Assembly: GCA_045531455.1 (NCBI GenBank)
Contig: JAZSEA010000060.1
Coordinates: 72,330 to 136,329, forward strand
Direction: 5' to 3'
Origin: CAG-390 sp045531455
GTDB taxonomy: Bacteria > Bacillota > Clostridia > Oscillospirales > CAG-272
DNA length: 64,000 bases
A program made the translations under genes and the position numbers. The notes beneath the pieces are model-generated. The model was given only the letters and a program-made list of their open reading frames with translations, did not search any database and was not told the origin of the DNA. Below are positions 35,251-43,614 of this stretch, one piece after another. How positions within the stretch are numbered: position 1 is the stretch's first letter; the number at the start of each line of letters is the position of its first letter.

Positions 35251-35955
35251 TTATTTCTGACCGTAAGTCGCGTTCGGACCGTGCTTGCGGTTGAAATGCT
35301 TCATAAGAAGATCCTGCTGCATCGGAATGCCGCCGTTTGCGTTTACTGCGGTCTGGAGGATCTCGGTGTTGAACGCCATCTGTGCAACGACCTCGAGAAC
35401 TACCGCGGCATCGACCGAAGCGATAGCGTTCTTGCCCCAGGTGAAGGGTCCGTGTGAGTAAACGAGACAAGCGTGGATCTTGTCCGCACCGATATCGGAG
35501 ATGGTATCGACGATCAGCTTGCCCGTGTTAAGCTCGTAATCGTTTTCGATCTCGCTCGGGAGCATCTTCCTCGAGCAGGGAATAATACCGGGGAAATAAT
35601 CCGCGTGAGTCGTTCCGTAAGCCTTGATACCTCTGCCTGCCTGAGCAAAAGAGGTTGCGTAAAGTGAATGAGTATGAGTGATACCGCCGATTTCGGGGAA
35701 TGCACGGTAAAGCTCAAGGTGCGTTGCTGTGTCAGAGGAGGGATTATAAGTGCCTTCAACAACGTTTCCGTCAAGATCGAGAACGGGAAGATCGATGGGA
35801 GAAAGCTCGGAGTACTCGACACCCGAGGGCTTGATGACAACAAGTCCGCTCTCGCGGTCGATACCGCTGACGTTGCCCCAGGTGTTGATAACAAGATTCT
35901 TTTCTACCAGCATCATATTTGCGCGGTAGACTTCTTTTTTCAGATTTTCAAGCAT
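35251..35955 (-). CDS. araD: L-ribulose-5-phosphate 4-epimerase
   Basis: A 234-residue class II aldolase/adducin-fold enzyme interconverting L-ribulose-5-phosphate and D-xylulose-5-phosphate. It shows NTWGNVSG at 24-31, metal ligands Asp75, His94 and His96 (THTHS), GTTHADYF, a third His in SHGPFTWG and the family-specific ending NRKHGPNATYGQ. It matches AraD better than rhamnulose- or fuculose-phosphate aldolases. Its ATG overlaps the stop of the upstream alcohol dehydrogenase by one base (TAATG). araA and araB are absent nearby, so it may serve several pentose routes. Confidence 0.94.
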   Translation of the reverse strand: MLENLKKEVYRANMMLVEKNLVINTWGNVSGIDRESGLVVIKPSGVEYSELSPIDLPVLDLDGNVVEGTYNPSSDTATHLELYRAFPEIGGITHTHSLYATSFAQAGRGIKAYGTTHADYFPGIIPCSRKMLPSEIENDYELNTGKLIVDTISDIGADKIHACLVYSHGPFTWGKNAIASVDAAVVLEVVAQMAFNTEILQTAVNANGGIPMQQDLLMKHFNRKHGPNATYGQK

Positions 35956-37073
35956 TATTTGCCTCTTTTCCGAGTAAAATGCTTTCTGTAAATCGCAAGC
36001 ATTTCCTCTTCGTTTAATACGTATGGACTGTTTATATAGTTCTTCGCGGTTTTGATGAGATCTACGTAAGTCTTGATCTCTTCCTCGGTTAAAGTGATAT
36101 CAACGTCTGCAAGACCCGGCAAGAATTCTGCCATAAGTCTCGGAGTTGTGCCGATTGCCTCTGCGAGCTTGTTGAGCTTTTCGGCTCCGATCTCGGTTTG
36201 CATATTGTATTCGATATAGTCGCCGTGGAAAACCGCACAGGCACGACCATGAGGGATCCCCGAAAGCATAGTCAGACTGTAACCGAGCGGATGAGGGAAG
36301 CCCGTTCCCGTAATGCTGATGGCGGCTCCCGCGGCACAGGAAGCGTAGCAGAGCATATCTCGGTGTTCCTCGGTAAACTCGTCGGGCATCTGTGTCAGAA
36401 CGTCCCAGATGTTCTTGGCGGCGTATTCGGCAAGCATAGTTGAGAGCGCGTCCGCCTTCGGCGAGAGATAAGACTCAAGCGCGTGAGCAAATGCGTCAAG
36501 CGCGGTGCTGACGGTCGAGGAATAGCTCATTGATTCGGTATAAGCCGGATCAAGAAAAGCGGTCTTTGCCCAAGCATAGGGAGAGGAATAGGTTTTCTTT
36601 TTCTCACCGCCGGGGAGTGAGAGTACAGAATAAGGATTTGCCTCGCTTCCCGTGCCTGCGGTCGTCGGCACGAGAATTATCGGTAAAGCTCCGTCTTTCA
36701 GCTTGGTTTTATCGAAGATGTCTTCGGGCTCAAGATTGGGATTGGCGGCAAAAGCGGCGATCGCTTTTGCGGCATCCATAGCCGAGCCCCCGCCGATTCC
36801 TATAATGAAATCAGCGTTGAATTCTCTTGCCTTTTTGCCTGCCTCAAAGGCATCGAGAAGAGGAGGATTTGCGTCAACCTCGGAGTAGATGGAGAAATCT
36901 GCTTTTGCTCTGTCCAGAACGTCAGTAACGTCCTTGAGTGCACCGCTTGATTTCGCGCCTGCTTTGCCGGTTACAATAAATGCTCTCGAACCGATAAGCA
37001 ATTCGTTTGAATTGGATGCTATACACCCGCGTCCCGATAAGATCCGGACGGGTATGTTAATTGAAAATGACAT
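35955..37073 (-). CDS. Iron-containing alcohol dehydrogenase
   Basis: A 372-residue family III dehydrogenase. The NAD-binding GIGGGSAMDAAKAIA lies near residues 92-106, followed by PTTAGTGSEA and metal-ligand His residues in FPHPLGYSLTMLSGIPHGRA. Such enzymes reduce aldehydes such as lactaldehyde, glycolaldehyde or butyraldehyde. It is the first gene of a two-gene minus-strand operon with araD (1-bp overlap); an AAAGGAG site precedes ATG 37073. Pairing with a sugar-phosphate epimerase suggests a role in sugar metabolism, but the substrate is not determinable. An extended -10 TATAAT lies near 37110 on the minus strand. Confidence 0.92.
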   Translation of the reverse strand: MSFSINIPVRILSGRGCIASNSNELLIGSRAFIVTGKAGAKSSGALKDVTDVLDRAKADFSIYSEVDANPPLLDAFEAGKKAREFNADFIIGIGGGSAMDAAKAIAAFAANPNLEPEDIFDKTKLKDGALPIILVPTTAGTGSEANPYSVLSLPGGEKKKTYSSPYAWAKTAFLDPAYTESMSYSSTVSTALDAFAHALESYLSPKADALSTMLAEYAAKNIWDVLTQMPDEFTEEHRDMLCYASCAAGAAISITGTGFPHPLGYSLTMLSGIPHGRACAVFHGDYIEYNMQTEIGAEKLNKLAEAIGTTPRLMAEFLPGLADVDITLTEEEIKTYVDLIKTAKNYINSPYVLNEEEMLAIYRKHFTRKRGK

Positions 37074-37209
37074 TGGTAACTCCTTTCGGAATAAATAACT
37101 AAAATATTATATCATATTTCGCGGTGTAATGTATGAATTTTTTGTGAATACAGGTAAGTGTGCGTATATATAAATTTTTGTTGAACTTGATTTTTTCTTT
37201 ATTTTACTA

Positions 37210-37238
37210 TTGAAATATTTTAATATATGTGATAAAAT
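37210..37238 (+). promoter_or_regulatory. cdaA operon promoter
   Basis: -35 TTGAAA (37210-37215) and -10 TAAAAT (37233-37238) are 17 bp apart. This is the likely entry point for the long plus-strand run to 52.8 kb. Confidence 0.65.
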
Positions 37239-37273
37239 ATATATAACCATATTCTTATTTTACGGAGCTTACT

Positions 37274-38191
37274 ATGTGGGAACAGATTCTTGAGTATTGG
37301 AGAATATTTGTCGATCTTGTGGATCGCTATATTATCGGCGTAATAGCGGAAATGAAGTTTGTTGACTTTGTCGATATAGTCATTCTTTCCGTGTTTGTAT
37401 TTTACGTTTATAAATTCATCAGACAGAGAAGAGCGGTGCGTCTCGCAAGAGGTGTGCTTATTCTTCTTGCGGTCCTGCTTTTGAGTGTAATTTTCAATAT
37501 GAGAGCCCTCAATTTCATACTCGAGAACTTCTTCCAGGTTGGAATGATCGCTCTTATCATAATCTTTCAGTCGGATCTTCGAGCTGCTCTTGAGCGATTC
37601 GGCTCAACAAAGATCAAGGGATTTCGAGGAATGACGGAAAGCGAAGCCAAAGCGATAATCCAGTCTGCGGAAACGATCGCGGAAGCCGCAGACTCGCTGT
37701 CCAAAACCAAAACAGGCGCGCTTATAGCTATCGAACGTTCAACAAAGCTCGGCGAGCATCTTTCTCACGGAGTTATTCTAAACGCGGATATGTCCTCGCT
37801 GCTTATCAGAAACATATTCTTCAATAAGGCTCCTATGCACGACGGAGCTATGATAATCAGAAACCGCCGTATCTATGCGGCGGGATGTTATCTTCCTCTC
37901 TCGAACGCGGACGTAAACAAGGATCTCGGCACACGTCACCGCGCGGCACTTGGACTTTCCGAGGTCAGCGACGCGATAGTTATCGTCATCTCCGAGGAGA
38001 CGGGAACGATCTCCCTTGCCATCGACGGCGAGCTTGAACGTGATTTCACTCCGGAAACTCTGAAAAACGAGCTGACAAAGTATCTTCTCCCGCAGGATCC
38101 CGGCAAGCGTTCTTCGGTAGAAAAGGGAAAGAAGAAGCATCAAAAGCGTGAAAAGAATACCCTAAAAGGAGGCAGCGAAGATAATGAATAA
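37274..38191 (+). CDS. cdaA: Diadenylate cyclase CdaA
   Basis: A 305-residue membrane enzyme making cyclic di-AMP from two ATP. Three N-terminal helices (about 32-50, 57-75 and 78-96) precede the DisA-N/DAC domain (about 110-265), with the catalytic DGA at 190-192 and RHR at 221-223. The C-terminal tail is strongly basic. It overlaps cdaR by 8 bp, the standard cdaA-cdaR pairing; the usual third gene glmM does not follow here. c-di-AMP controls potassium and osmolyte uptake and wall homeostasis. Confidence 0.97.
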   Translation: MWEQILEYWRIFVDLVDRYIIGVIAEMKFVDFVDIVILSVFVFYVYKFIRQRRAVRLARGVLILLAVLLLSVIFNMRALNFILENFFQVGMIALIIIFQSDLRAALERFGSTKIKGFRGMTESEAKAIIQSAETIAEAADSLSKTKTGALIAIERSTKLGEHLSHGVILNADMSSLLIRNIFFNKAPMHDGAMIIRNRRIYAAGCYLPLSNADVNKDLGTRHRAALGLSEVSDAIVIVISEETGTISLAIDGELERDFTPETLKNELTKYLLPQDPGKRSSVEKGKKKHQKREKNTLKGGSEDNE

Positions 38192-39245
38192 CAACTTCAA
38201 GAATATGTACGCAGAAAACTCCTCCACGGGCGAAAAGACGGGTATCCCGAAGAGATGGTTCTTCTCAAGGATCCTCTGCTTCCTCCTTGCGTTAGGAATC
38301 TGGATCTACGTTGTCAACATAACCACTCAGGACTTTGAAAAGACCTTCAACCTCATCGACATCGATATCGAAGGGTGGGAAGAGCTCGAGGATAAGACCA
38401 ATATGTCTGTTGTAAACCTCGAGGAAAGCAAGGTCAGCATAACCGTCAAGGGACTCAGAAGCGATATTTCAAAACTTACCGAGAAGGACTTTTCCGCTTA
38501 TATTGACGTAAGCAAGCTCGAGGAAAGCGGGAAGCACAGTCTGGAGGTTTCGGTAAACCTTCCGAACACCGTATCTCTCGTATCAAGATATCCCGAAACG
38601 GTGACAGTCTCGGTTGACGAAAGTATCGAGAGACAGATTGATGTTGAGATCGATGTAACCGAATACAGTATGGATACTATCTATGAAATGGGTCAGCCTA
38701 CGTCTGACGTAGAGTTTATAACCGTAAAGGGCCCCTCCGACGTCGTTGATCGTATCAAGGCGGCAAAGGTATATATCAACCTCGGCACAGTTATGACAAG
38801 TACTGTTATCCGAACCGAGGCTGTATTGGTCGATAAATCTGATAATCCCATCGATTCGGTATATCTTACCGTTGACAATAAGAGTGTTACCGTAACCGTT
38901 CCCGTAACAATGGAAAAGACAGTTTCCTTTGTCTGCTCATATCTCCCCGGAGTATCGGCTGATGAATATTCCTCGGTTGTTGTAACCCCTGCGACCGTAA
39001 AGGTTAAGGGTGACCCCAAGATACTCAACGAGCTGGATACGGTATCGGTATATGCGCTCGACGGTACGGAAGTTGACCGTCAGATAGCGTTCAGCACACT
39101 TTTGTTCCCGAGCGGAGTAGAAGTTCTTTCAGCTCACGAATATATCAGGGTGATTGCGGTTGTTGCGGAAGAAACCACCGTCCCCGAAGAAACTACCGTT
39201 AATACGGTACCGGTTGAAACCGATGATGTAACGACCGAGGGCTGA
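38184..39245 (+). CDS. cdaR: CdaA regulatory protein CdaR (YbbR-domain)
   Basis: A 353-residue protein with one N-terminal transmembrane helix (about residues 26-46) and an extracytoplasmic part made of repeated YbbR-like beta domains, each with VTVKG or VKGDP-type ends. CdaR binds CdaA at the membrane and modulates its activity. The last 30 residues form a low-complexity EETTVPEETT tail, like the linkers of two other surface proteins in this window. It overlaps cdaA by 8 bp, so the two are translationally coupled. Confidence 0.95.
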   Translation: MNNNFKNMYAENSSTGEKTGIPKRWFFSRILCFLLALGIWIYVVNITTQDFEKTFNLIDIDIEGWEELEDKTNMSVVNLEESKVSITVKGLRSDISKLTEKDFSAYIDVSKLEESGKHSLEVSVNLPNTVSLVSRYPETVTVSVDESIERQIDVEIDVTEYSMDTIYEMGQPTSDVEFITVKGPSDVVDRIKAAKVYINLGTVMTSTVIRTEAVLVDKSDNPIDSVYLTVDNKSVTVTVPVTMEKTVSFVCSYLPGVSADEYSSVVVTPATVKVKGDPKILNELDTVSVYALDGTEVDRQIAFSTLLFPSGVEVLSAHEYIRVIAVVAEETTVPEETTVNTVPVETDDVTTEG

Positions 39246-39253
39246 ATCGAATA

Positions 39254-40885
39254 ATGAATCGAACAAAAGAAAAATTCTACAGGCTGATCGCGGACGGCAT
39301 ATCCTTGCCATATAAGGCGGATCAGAATGAAGCTCTCGGGATCGCGGCAAAGAAGCTGCGAAGATCGCTTGGCAATGCGGCGAAATCCGCTGCGCTTTCC
39401 GTATACCGCCGATCGGTTGACGCAAGACGTAAGGACGATATCAGATTTGTATATACGATCCTCGCCGAATTCGAACAGGGTATTCTTTACGATAAAGAGC
39501 GTCTGCTTTCCGAAGGATTCAGAGTCGACTCTCAAAAAGAGATCGAGTATGAGTACGGTACGGAAAAAAGCGAGCACCGACCGATTGTTGTCGGATGCGG
39601 GCCTGCCGGAATGTATTGTGCGCTCATGCTTGCCGAGCAGGGCTACAGACCCATACTTATCGAGCGCGGTGAGAGTCTCGCTGATAGGATCAAGTCTGTC
39701 GAAGTCTTTTTTGCAGGCGGAGACCTCAATACGGAGTCGAACGTAATGTTCGGTGCAGGCGGTGCGGGAACGTTTTCGGACGGAAAGCTTGTCACAAGAA
39801 TCAATGATCCGCTTTGCAGATACGTGCTTACCCGCCTTTGCGATTTCGGAGCTCCCGGAGAGATACTCTCAAAAGCCAAGCCCCATATCGGCACAGATCT
39901 GCTTCAGGGCGTAGTTACCAATCTTCTCGGAAAGGTCATCGACTGCGGCGGAGAAATAATCTATAATTGCAGGATGGACGGCTTGAGCCATAATTCTGAC
40001 GGTTCCGTAACCGTCAGGACCTCGCGCGGCGATATTTGCGGCAGCTGTGTCGTTCTTGCAGTAGGGCATAGCGCAAGAGATACTTATGAATATCTCAATG
40101 CGCAGGGATACTCGATGATTGCAAAACCTTTTTCGGTCGGCGTAAGAGTCGAGCATCTGCGCTCGGATATCGAATACGGGCTTTACGGTGAACACGCGGG
40201 CGATCCCTTGCTCGGAGCGGCAGAGTATGCGCTCTCGGATACCAAGAGCGGACGCGGAGTATACACCTTCTGTATGTGCCCCGGCGGTGAGGTTATTGCT
40301 GCTGCATCGGAGCGTGGCGGTATCGTTGTAAACGGTATGAGCCATCACGCGAGAGACGGTGTTAATTCGAATTCTGCGGTTGCGGTCAGTATTCGTCCCG
40401 AAGATTACGACGGCACTCCGATGGGCGCTATCAAATACCAGAGAGATCTTGAAAACAGAGCGTTCCTTCTGGGAGGCGGCAACTATACGGCTCCGATCGA
40501 GACAATGGGAGATTTTTTGAAGGATAAAAAATCCTTCCTTTCCTCTCCCGACAGAATAAAGCCCTCGTATACACGAGAATTGGTCAAGGTTTGCGATATT
40601 TCGCAAGTATTCCCGAAATACGTCAATGACGAGCTCAGACGCGGGTTTGTCTCTTTTGGCAAGAGATTGCCGGGATTTGATTCGCCCGATGCAGTATTGA
40701 CTGCGGTGGAAAGCCGTACGTCGGCACCCATAAGAATATTAAGAACCGAATCCGGTTACAGCGCAACCGACCGCAACGTATATCCCTGCGGTGAGGGCGC
40801 GGGTTACGCCGGAGGAATTACAAGCGCCGCCGTTGACGGCATAAAAACCGCGCTTGCAATTATCAAGAGATTTTCGCCCAACTGA
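39254..40885 (+). CDS. NAD(P)/FAD-dependent oxidoreductase
   Basis: A 543-residue flavoprotein. An N-terminal domain of about 110 residues precedes the dinucleotide-binding VVGCGPAGMYCALMLAEQG (about 112-130) with a following glutamate, and the C terminus closes with PCGEGAGYAGGITSAAVDG, an FAD-binding end motif. This family (annotated FAD-dependent protein) is widespread in Firmicutes, often near cdaA-cdaR and glmM, but its substrate is unknown. The ribosome site is weak. It is coupled to the RseC-like gene. Confidence 0.88.
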   Translation: MNRTKEKFYRLIADGISLPYKADQNEALGIAAKKLRRSLGNAAKSAALSVYRRSVDARRKDDIRFVYTILAEFEQGILYDKERLLSEGFRVDSQKEIEYEYGTEKSEHRPIVVGCGPAGMYCALMLAEQGYRPILIERGESLADRIKSVEVFFAGGDLNTESNVMFGAGGAGTFSDGKLVTRINDPLCRYVLTRLCDFGAPGEILSKAKPHIGTDLLQGVVTNLLGKVIDCGGEIIYNCRMDGLSHNSDGSVTVRTSRGDICGSCVVLAVGHSARDTYEYLNAQGYSMIAKPFSVGVRVEHLRSDIEYGLYGEHAGDPLLGAAEYALSDTKSGRGVYTFCMCPGGEVIAAASERGGIVVNGMSHHARDGVNSNSAVAVSIRPEDYDGTPMGAIKYQRDLENRAFLLGGGNYTAPIETMGDFLKDKKSFLSSPDRIKPSYTRELVKVCDISQVFPKYVNDELRRGFVSFGKRLPGFDSPDAVLTAVESRTSAPIRILRTESGYSATDRNVYPCGEGAGYAGGITSAAVDGIKTALAIIKRFSPN

Positions 40886-40896
40886 TGGAGGATAAA

Positions 40897-41331
40897 ATGA
40901 CAAAGCAAGGAAGAGTTATCGCAACAGACGGTGTTATGGCAACGATCGAGCTTGATGTTGTTTCAAAGTGCACGGAATGCCCGAAGAAAGCAAAGCCGGG
41001 TGCGTGCGAAAAGTGCCCTGATTATTCCGAGTCGACGTCTTCGCGTGTCGTTGCGTATAATAAGCTTGGAGCCGAGGTTGGAGATAATGTTGAATTCGGC
41101 CGCGCTCTGAGCGAGAATCTGATATTTACTCTCCTTGTCTTTGCTTTACCTCTTGTTTGCGCGGTTATGGCATATTTTATTTCCGTTCTTTTTATTGCTG
41201 ATAACGGGATCAAAACCAAGATCGTTTCCGCGGTCTTTATCATTGCCACCGCGTTTGCGTGCGCCTATGCATATAAGCGTTCCAAGACCCGTTGCGATTA
41301 TTCTATAGTTAAGGTAGTCGGCGACGAATAA
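40897..41331 (+). CDS. RseC/MucC-like membrane protein with four-Cys motif
   Basis: A 144-residue protein of the SoxR-reducing-system RseC family. The cytoplasmic N-terminal part carries Cys25, Cys28, Cys37 and Cys40 (CTEC and CEKC), likely an Fe-S or metal site. Two membrane helices follow (about 73-95 and 104-123). ATG 40897, 5 bp after GGAGG, is preferred to ATG 40885, which overlaps the previous stop. Relatives usually lie beside Rnf complexes; none is here. Its neighbour is a flavoprotein, suggesting a redox pair. Confidence 0.85.
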   Translation: MTKQGRVIATDGVMATIELDVVSKCTECPKKAKPGACEKCPDYSESTSSRVVAYNKLGAEVGDNVEFGRALSENLIFTLLVFALPLVCAVMAYFISVLFIADNGIKTKIVSAVFIIATAFACAYAYKRSKTRCDYSIVKVVGDE

Positions 41332-41362
41332 GCTAATCAATTACCAAGAAAGCCTGATACCA

Positions 41363-43594
41363 ATGGACAATAAAGAAGTAAAAAAGCAATGGACTCTCCG
41401 AAACGCAGTGGTTTCGGAGAGCATTGTTGATATGATGATAAATAAATATAAGCTGTCTCACGCAGCCGCAAGGCTGATAAGCGAGAGAGGCGGAAATAAC
41501 GAAGAAGGCGTAGATGCGTTTATTAATCGCGATATATGCGAGCAGAGAGATCCCCGTCTTCTCAATGATATGAATAAGGCTGTAGATCGAATTCTGCAGG
41601 CTATTGAAACCAAAGACGACGTTATCGCTATTTACGGCGACTATGACGTTGACGGCGTGACTTCGGTTTCTATGATGTATTTGTATCTTACATCGCTCGG
41701 ACTACGAGCGGGTTATTATATACCAAGCAGAAATGATGAGGGCTACGGAGTTAACCGCGCTGCCATCAGAAAGCTCCACAGCCGCGGCGTGACCTTGATT
41801 ATCACAGTTGATACAGGTATTACCGCAATAGATGAGGTAGAATACGCCAAGAGCCTCGGAATCGACGTTATTGTGACAGATCACCACGAATGTCGTCCCG
41901 AACTGCCCGATGCGGTAGCGGTAATCAACCCGCACCGTTCGGATTGCGATTACGGATTCAAGGATTACGCGGGCGTCGGAGTAGCATACAAACTGATATG
42001 CGCTGTCGAGCTTGCGCGTTGCGCAGTAACCGGCAAAACCGAATATGAAGCACAGAGAAGTGTTCTTCTCGAATACGGTGATCTGGTAGCCATAGGTACC
42101 GTAGCTGACGTTATGCCTATTATTGACGAAAACCGCACCATTGTTTCAATGGGACTCAAGATCATCGAGGTGCGTCCGAGACCGGGTGTTGCCGCGCTGA
42201 TCGAGGCGGCATCAAGCAAAAGTTCAAATTCTGCGCAGAAGAAGGATATCACAACCACATTTATCGGATTCACTCTCGCGCCTAGACTGAATGCCGCGGG
42301 CAGAATGTCGAACGCTGCAATAGCAGTTGAACTGTTGCTTGCAGAGGATAAGGATTCCGCCATGCAGCTTGCAGAGGAACTCTGCGAGACAAACAGACTC
42401 CGTCAGATGGAAGAAAACAAGATCGTAGACGGTGCGCTCGAGAAGATCGAGGATGAATGGGATGTTCATCTGAAAAACGGCGGAGTTATCGTTCTTGCCG
42501 ATAATGATTGGCAGCAGGGCGTCATCGGAATCGTTGCTTCAAGAATAACCGAAAGATACGGTATGCCTTCGATTCTGATTACGTTTGAAGGAAGCATCCC
42601 TCTTTTATCCGATGAATCCCCCGTGGATCTCGGAAAGGGTTCGGGTAGAAGCGTCAAGGGATTCAATCTTGTTACCGCACTTTCCGAATGCTCGGATCTT
42701 CTTGAAAAATACGGCGGACACGAGCTCGCGGCTGGATTGTCGTTAAGAAGAGGAAACCTCGATGCCTTCCGCGCGAAGCTAAATGAATACGCGCGCCCTA
42801 TACTTAATAATCTTGAAAGAGTCCAAGTTCTTGAGGCAGATATGCTTCTTGAACCCTCGGACGTTACTCTCGCTTTCGCAAGAGAGATCACAAATCTGAT
42901 CGAGCCCTGCGGACCGGGCAATACCACTCCGAACTTTATTATGAATGACCTTAAAGTAACTTCTGCAAGAGGAATCGGCGCGGGCAAACATATGAAGTTC
43001 ACCTTTGAAAAGGACGGATATAAATTCACGGGACTCTTGTTCGGGGTTCCCGAATCACAATGCAGCTTTAATACGGGCGATTCGGTTGACGTTTTGTTTA
43101 CTGTCGGAATAAATTATTATAACGGCAGTACCGAGCTCCAGCTTATTCTCGGCGACATCAGATTCGCTGAACACGTATACGCCGAGCGACGCGGAAAACG
43201 CGATAAGTTGATTGCCGTATTAAACGGAGAGAAATTCAGCAAAGCTGAAAATATTCTTCCCGAGAGACGCGATTTTGTCGCTCTGTACAGGCTTCTTTCC
43301 GCCGCGGCAGGTTCGGGAAGATTGAATATATCGGACAGCAGTGCGGAAAAAATACTAACGGAAAAGTTTGCTGCGGAAGATAATCCCGGCTTCATAAAAT
43401 ACCGCATTATGCTTGAGGTATTTAACGAGCTCGATATTTTTAGGGTGGAATACGTTCCGCTTGTTTCGGATAAAGACGGAGACAGATGGCATCTTCCCGA
43501 AGATATCAGCGTAATTATGAGAGGAAGTGCGGAAAAGGTCAATCTCGACGATTCTGCGATTCTTTCGGGACTGCGTACTCAAATGACAGATTAA
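41363..43594 (+). CDS. recJ: Single-stranded-DNA exonuclease RecJ
   Basis: A 743-residue 5'-3' ssDNA exonuclease for recombination and repair. The DHH phosphoesterase motifs are DYDVDG at 93-98 and DHH at 173-175, followed by the DHHA1 domain with the GGHELAAGL segment near 452 and an OB-fold near 490-600. The C-terminal 130 residues are a family-variable tail. The ribosome site is poor, so translation may depend on the upstream genes. The gene is part of the cdaA-to-hemZ run. Confidence 0.96.
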   Translation: MDNKEVKKQWTLRNAVVSESIVDMMINKYKLSHAAARLISERGGNNEEGVDAFINRDICEQRDPRLLNDMNKAVDRILQAIETKDDVIAIYGDYDVDGVTSVSMMYLYLTSLGLRAGYYIPSRNDEGYGVNRAAIRKLHSRGVTLIITVDTGITAIDEVEYAKSLGIDVIVTDHHECRPELPDAVAVINPHRSDCDYGFKDYAGVGVAYKLICAVELARCAVTGKTEYEAQRSVLLEYGDLVAIGTVADVMPIIDENRTIVSMGLKIIEVRPRPGVAALIEAASSKSSNSAQKKDITTTFIGFTLAPRLNAAGRMSNAAIAVELLLAEDKDSAMQLAEELCETNRLRQMEENKIVDGALEKIEDEWDVHLKNGGVIVLADNDWQQGVIGIVASRITERYGMPSILITFEGSIPLLSDESPVDLGKGSGRSVKGFNLVTALSECSDLLEKYGGHELAAGLSLRRGNLDAFRAKLNEYARPILNNLERVQVLEADMLLEPSDVTLAFAREITNLIEPCGPGNTTPNFIMNDLKVTSARGIGAGKHMKFTFEKDGYKFTGLLFGVPESQCSFNTGDSVDVLFTVGINYYNGSTELQLILGDIRFAEHVYAERRGKRDKLIAVLNGEKFSKAENILPERRDFVALYRLLSAAAGSGRLNISDSSAEKILTEKFAAEDNPGFIKYRIMLEVFNELDIFRVEYVPLVSDKDGDRWHLPEDISVIMRGSAEKVNLDDSAILSGLRTQMTD

Positions 43595-43614
43595 AAACCA
43601 GGAGATTTTAGTTT

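Noticed and set aside
35251..35955. Rhamnulose-1-phosphate aldolase for the rhamnose pathway
   Set aside because: The C-terminal RKHG...YGQ ending and GTTHADYF motif match AraD, so it is not used to complete rhamnose use.
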